From contig JAEILZ010000008.1 in the NCBI GenBank assembly GCA_018873225.1, forward strand, positions 3,305,482 through 3,369,481: a stretch of DNA of 64,000 nucleotides, given 5' to 3'. The notes beneath the pieces were generated by a model. It saw only the letters and a program-made list of their open reading frames with translations. It was not told the DNA's origin and did not search any database. Below, piece after piece: positions 54,546 through 63,899 of the stretch. Source of the DNA: [Phialemoniopsis] sp. UDSM-2020. Lineage: Eukaryota; Ascomycota; Sordariomycetes; Thyridiales; Thyridiaceae. Each line of letters starts with the position of its first letter. Position 1 is the first letter of the stretch. Both the position numbers and the translations under genes were made by a program.

Positions 54546-56804
54546 ATGTCTGAAGTCCAATCCAGTCTGCGAGCGCGGGTTGCCTGCAAGACGTGCAATG
54601 CTCGCCGAGTCCGGTGCGATCGCTCAGCCTTGGGAGGAGCGTGCTCCAATTGCCAACAGGCTGGTACGCCTTGCGAGCTGATTGAGTCGAAGCGTGGGAA
54701 GTAAGCATACCGCTTGACCTCAATATGAACTTCTGGACCTCGCTTAACTTGAACTCTTCCCCAGGCACAAGCGTTTACGGCGCAAGAAACAGCATGGCGA
54801 GTCTGCTTCCCAGACATCCGAGGCAACCACGATCGCTGCCCCCATCCTCAGTGACGGCATGTCTACGCAAAGCTCAGGGTTGCAGAAACAATCACCGCAT
54901 ATGCCTGAAACAAGGCGATATGTCAGCCCGTCACTCCCAGACTTCGTCATCCACAAGGAGTCCGACAATCTCGGCGGCAAGGTCGTCTATATGGGCGATT
55001 CGGGTAACATGAAATATGTTATTCACGAAGTCGGTGACCCATTCAAACACTCACCCGCGCAGCATAAGCTATGGGGCGACAATCTACAACGATACATGGT
55101 CGATAAGCTCGGCCCTCAGACGCAGATGGCCCTGCGGAACATGCGACTTGAGGACGAGCAGCACCTAAGAGACCTAGGTGTCTTTCAATACCCAGAAAAG
55201 CGGATCAGCGACGAGATGGTGGCCACCTTCTTCAAATCCTCCTATCCAGCGTTTCCGATTTTCAACCGAGGCGAGTTCATGAGTCTGTATGAAAGACAAC
55301 GGCTGTCGCCCCTGCTTCTGAATGCTGTATACTTCATGGCTTGTATTCACTGTCAAGACAATCTTCTACGTGATCTCGGCTTCACGTCACGTTATCTCGC
55401 CTGTCTCACGTACTATCGGCGTGCAAAAGCCCTCAGCGACGCTGACCACGACTCCGACGGCATTGCCACAGTCCAAGCACTCGTTCTCTTGTTGAACTGG
55501 TGGGGAGGACCAATGGACCAGAAGGATACTTGGCACTGGCTTGGATGTGCCGCCAACTTGTCTCAGGGGCTCGGCATGCATAGGAGGTAAGTTTGGCCGC
55601 ACGATGCTTCCGGAAGACTCCATTCTGACAGTCGAATGCAGTAAATCGTACGCGGCCTTGTCGTCTTCGCGCGCAAGACTATGGCGTCGGATCTGGTGGG
55701 TTTTGTATGTGAGTAGATGGGTTCCTTGCCTCTCTGTTGTGAACCTGCTAACACTCCTGACAGATCAACGACATTCATTACGCAGCAGTGTATGGTCGGC
55801 CACCGCACATCCATCAAGACTTTTGTGACATCACACCGCTTGTCGAAGACGATTTCTCGGACTGCGAGTATGATGATGCAAGTGGTGCACACGAGGCCAA
55901 GCTGTATATGATCCACCTTGCAGACCTAGCCTGCCGCGTAGGTAACTGCCTCTCCGCAAAGTTCTCGGCAGCTCAGGATGCCGAGGCAGAGCAGAAACGG
56001 TACCACGAACTTGTCGACTTTGAAAAGACTCTACCGGCTTCATTTGCCAACTCGGCGGCGAACATCACCTCGGCTCAAGGATTCTGGCCAGCATTGGTGC
56101 AGTTGTACCACTGCGACTATCAAATAATCTTTCACCGCATGCTATCCGATGCTCCCGACAACGGAGTGACTTTTGTAGCGGCAGGCAAGATCAGCCGTAT
56201 TCTGGAAGACCTGCTGGCATCTGGCACGCTGTACCAGGCGCCGTTCATGATCCTCCCCGCCATCTTTGCTTCGATCCTTGTACACATCATTCACATCCGC
56301 AAGGGCAACTCTCACATGCAAGTCATTGCCGAGCACCGCGCACGGCTGGCTATGCACATCCTGGACAACTTTCAGGAGACGTGGCCATTGGTCATATGGA
56401 CGCGGCATCTACTAGACTGTCTGCTCAAAGGCTCATCTTCTTCTGCCAGAGCAACTGAGTCATCAGAACAGCACATGGCGGGCGCTCAACCTCTCCCTAA
56501 TCATCAAATATATTTACCCGACGACCAGAACGGGGAAAGGATCTGGGCCACCCAGACCAGCCACGAGCAAAATTTCTCGCACCTCAATCCAGGGGGGCGG
56601 CTCGAGACACCTGTATCGACGAACGATGACACTTCACCCGAACAGGGCATGGAATCTTTTCAGCTGGATCAGTACGCGGTGCTCAATGATCAAGCCCTTG
56701 GACCAATGCCGTTGATGTTCCCACTTAATAACATGTTGGAGGATGCAGGGTTAAGCCCTGATAGCTGGCTTTTTGACTTTAACAATTTGCAGTCATATTT
56801 GTAG
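54546..56804 (+). CDS. Zn2Cys6 transcription factor, probable regulator of the heterocycle cluster
   Basis: Regulator of about 694 residues, exons 54546-54700, 54765-55586, 55642-55708 and 55764-56804. The zinc cluster CKTCNARRVRCDRSALGGACSNCQQAGTPC is at residues 14-43, directly followed by a basic linker (GKHKRLRRKKQ). The fungal-specific domain shows FFKSSYPAFPIFNRGEF, LLNAVYFMACIHCQDNLL, ANLSQGLGMHR, RLWRRIWWVLYINDIHYAAVYGRPPHI and a Gln/Asn-rich, acidic C-terminus. This is the cutinase-regulator (CTF1)/amidase-regulator type that often controls local catabolic genes. It lies between the permease and the carboxylesterase and ends 7 bp from the esterase's stop codon. It is the obvious candidate to bind the CGG-containing palindromes of this cluster. 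Confidence 0.9.
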
Positions 56805-56811
56805 GATAGCG

Positions 56812-58146
56812 TTATACCAGATCCGACAGTGTAAAACCTTTATCAATCGTGATGTACTCGCTCTTGAGACATCTTCCCTTTATAAACTCGGCCCAAAGAT
56901 CTTTCAACTGGGCACCCAATTCTCTGACGTCTTCTTCCGATTCGTCTCCCTCGCCGTGCAGCATCGGTGCCTCCTTCCAACTGGCCCAGTCGCCAAGCAC
57001 GAAGGGGATATCAATACAGTGATTGGCAGCCAGAGGACTACGCGGCGGATGCCACTTGAAGTTGTACAAGGTCGATCTCCCACCTGACCTTAGTGCTTGC
57101 CTGTGGAATTCCTGGGAGGGCCACTGAAAATAGCTACGCGAGACAAACCACGTGCCGACTGCCTCGAGATAGTCACCGAGCATGGGTAGTGAGAACAGGC
57201 TTCTTCCGGGTCCCATCATACGCGCAAATGGACGGCCATCTTGTGCTGTGCAGCCTATAATGATGGGGATATCCTTGAGCTTCTCTGCGAGCCGCCGATG
57301 ATAGCCGCTCTCGTTCGGCAACGGGTCGTGACCCAGCGAGGGAGCGAAGAGCATAACTTGGTCGCGCACCGGATCTAGCAAGAGGCTCTTCTGTATGTCA
57401 AGGAGCTCCGCGACGGACATTTCTCGAGGATCCTTGGTCAGCAGTGACTGAGCCTTTGCCGAGAGAAGAGCCGTAGTCGGTATGCGCTCGCAAATCTCTC
57501 GCAAAGGAGGGCTCATAAGAATCGCGCGATGAAGCAGATCCTTAGTTCCTTCCGAGGCGAGCAAGCATATGATTGAATCGGCTCCGGCAGATTGGCCTGC
57601 CATAGTCACGTTGCCCGGGTCGCCCCCGAAGACTGAGATGTTGGTCTGTATCCATTCCAGCGCAGCCTTTTGGTCAATGAGGCCCAAGTTGGCAGGGGCA
57701 ATCCCTAGTAAGTGCAGATAGCCAAAGACCCCGAGGCGGTACGACACGTTGACACAGACGATCCCCCTCTTGGCCAGGTCCAATGGCTGATAGCAGTCCA
57801 GGTCGCCGCCGCCAGATATGAATGCTCCGCCGTGTAGCCATACTAGTACTGGCATATTCTCGCCGTGGTCCGGCGCCGTCACGGTGACATGAAGGCAGTC
57901 TTCGTCAAATTCGCGCCCTCTTGTCACAGGTCCTATGACGGACTCCAGTCGAGACGGGAGCTGGGGGCACAGCTTGGCCGGCCGAGTGCAATCTCTGGCC
58001 GCAGTCCACTTGGGGACGGGCTGGGGTGGCTGAAAGCGTTCCGCCTGAGCATACGGAACACCGCGAGCGCGAACCAGGCCATCTTCGACTCGCGCGGAGA
58101 TCGGTCCCGCTGGCAGCTGGATGGTGACGATGTCTTGCCGAGCCAT
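56812..58146 (-). CDS. Type-B carboxylesterase
   Basis: Single-exon carboxylesterase/lipase of 444 residues from ATG 58146. Seen in order: the N-terminal family block VRARGVPYAQAERFQPPQPVPKW, EDCLHVTV (residues 82-89), the oxyanion loop LHGGAFISGGG (104-113), NLGLIDQKAALEWIQTNISVFGGDPGNVTMAGQSAGA with nucleophile Ser186, and the late His in NHCIDIPFVLG. It is shorter than the usual 520-560 residues and has no signal peptide, so it is probably intracellular. It carries an exact copy of the cluster motif in its promoter. In bacterial quinaldine degradation an amidase of this fold family hydrolyses the N-acylanthranilate after ring cleavage, so an analogous step is plausible here; substrate is inferred. 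Confidence 0.88.
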   Translation of the reverse strand: MARQDIVTIQLPAGPISARVEDGLVRARGVPYAQAERFQPPQPVPKWTAARDCTRPAKLCPQLPSRLESVIGPVTRGREFDEDCLHVTVTAPDHGENMPVLVWLHGGAFISGGGDLDCYQPLDLAKRGIVCVNVSYRLGVFGYLHLLGIAPANLGLIDQKAALEWIQTNISVFGGDPGNVTMAGQSAGADSIICLLASEGTKDLLHRAILMSPPLREICERIPTTALLSAKAQSLLTKDPREMSVAELLDIQKSLLLDPVRDQVMLFAPSLGHDPLPNESGYHRRLAEKLKDIPIIIGCTAQDGRPFARMMGPGRSLFSLPMLGDYLEAVGTWFVSRSYFQWPSQEFHRQALRSGGRSTLYNFKWHPPRSPLAANHCIDIPFVLGDWASWKEAPMLHGEGDESEEDVRELGAQLKDLWAEFIKGRCLKSEYITIDKGFTLSDLV

Positions 58147-58349
58147 GTGAAGCTTGTTTCGGAGTACGAGGATGCGGGGTAAGAACAAGCATCACCAAGG
58201 GCGATGTCAAGTAATTTGATATTTGTGGTCAACAAAAACGCTGTATCTCACAAGCTCACCGAGCTAGTCTTTCTGGCATCTTTGTTACACTTCATTAGGC
58301 CAAGGTCCACAAAGTGTGGCCATATGGTGTGGTGTGTAGAGATAAGGTT

Positions 58350-58363
58350 AAGTCGCCGACTTG
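58350..58363. promoter_or_regulatory. Cluster motif upstream of carboxylesterase (AAGTCGCCGACTTG)
   Basis: AAGTCGCCGACTT at 58350-58362 is a perfect palindrome around its central base. It is about 205 bp upstream of the esterase start. The 15-mer GTCGCCGACTTGCAC is identical to the copy upstream of the NCS1 permease. Confidence 0.7.
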
Positions 58364-58819
58364 CACTGGGTGGGCTGCTAGTCGGCTACTAGACGATCAA
58401 ATCTTCGCCTGCATGACTACAGCCGAAGGAAAGCCTCTCGTGGGCAAGTCGAGACGGCCAACCTGAGCATTCCGCAGCGCAACCTGACCCTCAAACGTAT
58501 GCTGCAATACAAAGTACACGTCAGCCATGGATTGAGCCCGCACTGCATCATTTGAAGACGTGTCTGGTAATAAAACCGGCGCAAAGGCGCGACAGTGCAT
58601 CCGGCACGTCAATGTCGCGGGCAAGCATCCAGGCGCGCCGTTGTGCGGCATTATCGTAGGCTTTCTGGGTTCTTCAAGTGCATGCGATGCATCAATGAAA
58701 GTGTCTGCGTACCTTTGGAAAGCTGGGATGCATCGAACCACGATCGCAATTGACGAACAGAAGCGGTGTTGTTGGAACAAAGTCATGACCCCTGTCCGCT
58801 CACACAAATCGCATATAAG

Positions 58820-60890
58820 AGAAAAGTTACGCCCCCAGGCTTTAGTGCGGGGGGCGTAAGCCGCATTTAGTATGGGGAACCCAGGGCGCATAAAGTATTC
58901 GAGTTACGCCCCCCTTGAGCTGCACCAAAACTACACCAAAACTTCTGGTTACGCCCCCCACGGTTGTGCAATACCACATCACAAGCAACAATCGTGCGCT
59001 GTCGTTTTCTGATTTGCAAAAATGGACAATTGCTTCCAAGAAACAACGCGGAGGAGTTTGGACCAATCGCACGGCACTCCTCGCGCATCCATACACAGTT
59101 CTCGGGTGCGCACTTTGCGCGGCTTGGACAACGGGACACGGAGCAATGGCAAATGTCGGGCGCGCAACCCGATGAACCAGACCACAATTGATATGATTTT
59201 CGCGATGCGCGATTGGCGTCTGTCCAATTCCTTGATACTGTGATCGAACATTGCAAAGAACATACGTTGCGCATTATCTCATGCGAAAATGTTCCCGACT
59301 TGGTGCGGGGCGTAACCTCTGTTTAGTATGGCCAGACTGGGGCGCGTAACTTTTGCTGGCATTGCGCACAGGTTTTGGTGAGGGGGGCGTAAAGACCATT
59401 TAGTATGGCAGACATGGGGGGCGTAACAGCTTGGCTCAAGCGAAAGTTACGCCCCCCTCGGGCCACACCAAAACCACACCAAAACTTTTCTTTACGCCCC
59501 CCAGCCATTGAAGCGCATCACAACCAGCAGCGTTGACACTGCAATAAATCGCTGCAGCTTCTTGAAAACTATACGCACAGCATGCATTTGCATCTAGCTC
59601 AGTTTCCCATGTCAATTCGCATTCGGCAATGCGGAATTGGTGATTGCGCACTTTGGATTTGGTGCAGGGGGCGTAACACACATTTTGTATGGGAAATCTG
59701 GGGGGCGTAAGATCTTTGGTCGACCGAAAAGTTACGCGCCCCTGAGCCCACACCAAACTTACACCAAAATCTCCCGTTACGCCCCCCTCTCCCATTTCGC
59801 TTGCGCGCCCGCCCAGAGACTCCATGCAGATGAGATACCATCTTGCCTGTGCTCCAAGGCAAAGACTTATATCGATTGAGCGACTCTGCAAATGTACCCT
59901 TTGATTGCGCGCGCTGTCCCAAGTCAATTGCGCATTGATTTGGTTTTGCCGAGCGGGGCGTAAGACCAAAAAGTCACGCCCCCCGACTTCACCATACTAA
60001 AATGCTGTTACGCCCCCTCCACAATTTGCGCATCTGTGCAAAGCCAAACAACACCTTGTGAAGGCTTCAAGGGATCTTCTTACGTGCGCTTCGATCGATT
60101 TGTTTAAATCAATGCTTTCAATGATGATTTTCCGTCGTGCTGCAATGCAGTATCGCATTTATCGCTTGTGCTGGCTCAAGTCAATTGCGCATGCGGGTTT
60201 TAGTGAGGGGGGCGTACGAGCTCTCCAGTAAGGTAAGTCTGGGGGGCGTAAGATTCAAAAGTTACGCGCCCCGGTTTCGCCATACTAAAAGCACGTTACG
60301 CCCCCCTCACCAAATTGCCAGCAAATGTTGCGCGCGCCCATGTCAATCGTTCAATTGAGTACAAGACGGAGCGAAAGCCTTGTTGATTACACAGTGGTTC
60401 TCTTTGTGCACTCATGCGATCTGATTTCTCAATCCGAGCTGCAGTGTTACCTTTGTTGTTTTGATTCTGGTGAGGGGCGCGTAACACGCATTTTGTATGG
60501 GAGACCTGGGGGGCGTGTGCAACATGCAACCCGACGCCCTACCTCTCTTATGTGCGCGCCCATGTCAATCGCTCAATTGAACGCTTATACGGCACTGCAA
60601 CTTCATGGTTTGCCTTGTCTTTGAAACGGGCTCGAGTCTGAATTGAATCTTTCAATTCAAGTTGGCGCATTGGGTGCTCGCGCCTGGTTTTGGCGAGGGG
60701 GGCGTGACATTGAATGCGATTTGGTCAGGGGGGCGTAAGCACGTTTTAGTATGGGTGACCTCGGGGGCGTAACTTGGGGTGCGATTTTTGGTGGGGGGCG
60801 TAACTCAAGTCGGTCCAGAAAGTTACGCGCCCCTCCAGTTGTACCAAACTCACACCAAGATTCAAAGTTACGCCCCCCTCAAACTCTCAA
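58820..60890. repeat. Array of inverted GGGGGCGTAA / TTACGCCCCC modules
   Basis: About 29 copies of (G)GGGGCGTAA or its reverse complement, some with a single base change such as GGGGCGCGTAA, lie within about 2.07 kb. They are accompanied by about eight copies of TTTAGTATGG (or CCATACTAAA, or TTTTGTATGG) and by ACACCAAAACT blocks. They group in about seven irregular modules near 58.83-58.96, 59.30-59.50, 59.66-59.79, 59.95-60.02, 60.20-60.31, 60.47-60.52 and 60.69-60.89 kb. A typical module reads GGTTTTGGTGAGGGGGGCGTAA, then TTTAGTATGG, then GGGGGGCGTAA, then TTACGCCCCCC with ACCAAA. No coding function is seen. Confidence 0.85.
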
Positions 60891-61671
60891 TGCAAGCCAT
60901 GCGCAATGCACATCCCAAGGAATCGCAGGATTGATGATGCTCTCCGCAAACTCATCAAGTCTCTTGTCTGAGCCACTCCTGTCAAATTACACTTGCGCAT
61001 GCGCGTGCACTGCTTGCCAGATATGTGCGGGGATGCTGGCTTACTAGTTTCGCCAACACCAGGCTGGACTTGGACGCGGCAGCCATTCCGTGAGCGATCC
61101 CTCTAATACATGTCGGCGAAACCTCTGCAGAGGTGGACTTATCGTAGCACCGGCGCCGAGGAAAAAGTGCGATCGCGTGCAGAGCGTCACCCGGTCTTAT
61201 CAAGAGTAGAAAGGATAAGCGAGCAGTACGGAAGCATCGGACGCAATGTGCAACTTTGTTCCTAGGGTCTTGTGAGACTCCAACGACTTACGACTCGATG
61301 CAACGTTGGCCACAGGGGTCTATCTGCCTCAGTGATAATTTGTCCTGGAGGGGGGATCTTTACGCGTTGGTAGCGGCGCACACTGACTATCGACCAACCT
61401 CCAAACTGTCTTCTTCGAAAAAAGCATTATACAGCGCAGCATTTCTTCTCTGTCTTATCCTTTAGAGCCACTCAACAGGACAGTCATTCCATCTCTCATG
61501 CTCAATCGTCAGTTGTCACACCGAGTGGCAGTCACGCGCCGCGCCGGCTCCGTCCTGTGGAATCGCGTCAGCCTCACAGCCCATCGGCTGGATGTGGACG
61601 GGCGCCGCTCATCATCGCATCCGCGTCGTCCGCTGCGACGCAGCTGTCCTGCATCTATCCATCTCCGCGCC

Positions 61672-62319
61672 ATGTCGGCCGAGAGCGCCATCCGCACCGA
61701 CCATAAGGGTCTGAGTCCCGACGTGAAATGGGGCTGGGTCATCTACCGCTGCACCTACGCCGACGACGCCGCCTGGGCGCAGTTCCGCGCCCTCGTCGAG
61801 CAGCGGTCGCGCGCCCGCATCGCCCGCTCCGACGCGCCAGATATCGCCGACCGCCTCGAGTGGGTGTGGGTCGAGGACAAGGCCGCGCTCGACGGCGCGT
61901 CAAAGGCATCGCTGCGCACGCGCTTCCGCGAATGGGTTGCCGGCCAAGTCGCAGCGCAAAAGAGCCGTGGCGGCGACGATGCCGACTTCCACCCGGGGGC
62001 GATACCGCGCTATAGCTTCTTTGTGCAGGTCGACGAAGAGGCGCTGCGCAGCATGGCGGCGACCACGCAGGGCTCGTCTGCGTCTGCGTCTTCGTCTGCG
62101 TCTGGCGGACGCTGGCCAGCCGAGGCGCATGTCAACTTTGTCAACGCCAACTGGAAGCCCCTGGCGGAGCTTGTTCCTGACATGGAGGCAAGCGCGAGGG
62201 ACGACGACTCGTACGACGCGGTCGAGGGATGTCGCGAGGAGAATGTGGGTTGGATGCGTATATCACCAAACAGTCTGAGCGCGGGCTTACTATTATTCCC
62301 TATTGCCTTTAACCCTTAA
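61672..62319 (+). CDS. Hypothetical GC-rich fungal protein, C-terminus replaced by AT-rich sequence
   Basis: Open frame of 215 residues from ATG 61672 (an in-frame ATG at 61498 adds 58 residues of low-complexity sequence). The block KWGWVIYRCTYADDAAWAQFRALVEQRSRARIARSDAPDIADRLEWVWVEDKAALDGASKASLRTRFREW, then RYSFFVQVDEEALRSM, resembles an uncharacterised family common in filamentous fungi. A short Ser/Ala low-complexity insert follows. After GWMRI the frame crosses a sharp drop in GC content at about 62260-62280 and ends in unrelated residues, so the native C-terminus is probably lost. Function is unknown; it is likely a truncated copy. Confidence 0.6.
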   Translation: MSAESAIRTDHKGLSPDVKWGWVIYRCTYADDAAWAQFRALVEQRSRARIARSDAPDIADRLEWVWVEDKAALDGASKASLRTRFREWVAGQVAAQKSRGGDDADFHPGAIPRYSFFVQVDEEALRSMAATTQGSSASASSSASGGRWPAEAHVNFVNANWKPLAELVPDMEASARDDDSYDAVEGCREENVGWMRISPNSLSAGLLLFPIAFNP

Positions 62320-63400
62320 ATCCCTTTCTTTAGGTGAGAGTGGTCAAAGCGTTATACCCTCACATCCCTTTCCCTTATATCCCTAACCCTTAATAGCTAA
62401 ATAATTCTAGTAGATTTGATTTATTTTACTAGGAGGGATAGTCTGTATATAATAAAGATAGGGGGTAGATTTAAATTTATTTTATAGAGTAAATTTAAAT
62501 TTAATAAACCCTTTTAAATTTTCTGGAATTTCTTATATAATAAGATAACTTTATAAAGAAGATCCTATAGGAATTCTATTTAATACATCTTAATACTTAA
62601 AGAGTTATTATATCTTAAATATTCTTAGGATTAGAAATAGTTATTAAGATTTAACTAATTAGAAAAAGTAAATAGATTATATAATAAGAAATAAAATAAA
62701 TAGGTTATATAATAAGAAATAAGAATCTTTAGCTAAATAGTAGATTATTAACTATACTTATTAAGGATAGATAATAATATAATTAAGTCTAGTCTCTTTA
62801 TCTTTACTTTATAGAATTTAAAATTAGATATTAGCTATATATTTAATGAAAATTCTCTTTTAAATAGTAGAATAACCCTAAATAATTAAATTATAGAATA
62901 ATTCTAAATAATTAATTAAGAATTAAAAGATTTAAATAGGTATCACAAAATCAAGGCATAGTACCACAGGGCAGCAACCCAGGCAGTTAAGAACAGCAGA
63001 ATAGATAAGATAAGCAATTACAGGCAATCAATAATTCTTACTAATCCAAAGTAATTTAATCACAACGGATTAGTAATCCAGAATAATTTAACTATCTATA
63101 TATACAGATAAGGTCTACCCTTAGATACCTACCTAGATAACTCTTTAGTATTTAAAATATTTTTACCTAATAATATACCTTTAAGTAAAAGCTATCTTAA
63201 GCTATAATCAGTCAACTTATATTATTACTCTACGCCCATCACTTACTATTAGTATAAACCCCCTATACATTCTATCTTAGGTACCCTAAGGGTCTAAGAT
63301 AAAGGATTATTATACATTAAATACTCTTATTTAGTAAATAGACTACACTCTAAGTAATAACACAGAAGGAACTATATCAGGATCTTAATCAACTAATTCT
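62280..63400. repeat. AT-rich block, probably RIP-mutated repeat
   Basis: GC content falls abruptly from strongly GC-rich coding sequence to TA/AA/TT-rich DNA with no ORF above 60 codons. Internal direct repeats are visible, for example AATAGGTTATATAATAAGAAATAA-like segments around 62675-62725 and AATAATTCTAAATAATTAA-like segments around 62870-62930. The left edge (62310-62395) has degenerate CCCTTAA/CCCTAACCC-like runs. It is consistent with C-to-T repeat-induced point mutation of a transposon. Confidence 0.7.
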
Positions 63401-63899
63401 AAACCAACCTATACCATAAAGCAAGCTATCATTAAGATTCAACAGCTAGAGAGACAGCTCACTACAATACAAGCCTATATTAGAGGCACTAAGTACAAAA
63501 TACCTAAGGCATTTTCAAGAGAAAAGAAAGACTTATAAGGATTCCTTACTTAATACCGCACCTACATCCAAAAATACAGTCATAACTTCCTATATATCAC
63601 CAACTAGATTCTATTTACAGCCACTAAGCTTAAAGGGAAGGCACTCATCTAGTTCAAACCTATATAGCGGGACTTCCTTAAGAAGTCAGTAATAGAACAA
63701 CAAAAGAGAATATAAAATCTATTTATAGATAGATTTAATACTTTTAAGAAAGTAATTAAAGATACCTTTAGAGATCCTAATAAGGAGAGATCAGCTAAAT
63801 AATAACTTCAGTAGTTATAATAAGTCGGATTAGCCACCTCCTATATAGTAAAATTCCAATAGATTACAGCTAACTTAGGATAAGATAATAAACCCCTTA
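63400..63899 (+). mobile_element. Ty3/Gypsy retrotransposon gag remnant, stop-riddled
   Basis: One plus-strand frame from about 63490 to 63899 keeps the gag capsid pattern of fungal Gypsy elements (PKAFS, GKAL-x-x-FKP, RFNTFKK, FRDPNKER, ITANLG) but is interrupted by many in-frame TAA/TAG codons at places where Trp or Gln would be expected. This is the pattern left by RIP. The fragment is cut off by telomere repeats. No LTR or pol is present. Confidence 0.7.

Larger units (their letters stand above)
58147..61671. other. 3.5-kb subtelomeric non-coding stretch
   Basis: It starts with the carboxylesterase promoter and cluster motif, continues into the GC-rich repeat module array (58820-60890), and ends with unremarkable sequence before the last gene. 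ORFs here (for example 58397-58891 and 59436-59969, minus) run through the repeats and have no family features. Confidence 0.6.

Noticed and set aside
58397..58891. 164-residue minus-strand ORF
   Set aside because: Its N-terminal part is translated from the GGGGGCGTAA repeat array and the rest has no recognisable domain. A decayed gene cannot be excluded.
59436..59969. 177-residue minus-strand ORF inside the repeat array
   Set aside because: The open frame is explained by stop-poor GC-rich repeats; sequence repeats itself with the modules.
61509..61742. Minus-strand ORF and other-frame ORFs across the 61672 gene
   Set aside because: Arg-rich shadows typical of very GC-rich coding sequence; only the plus-strand frame has a coherent protein.
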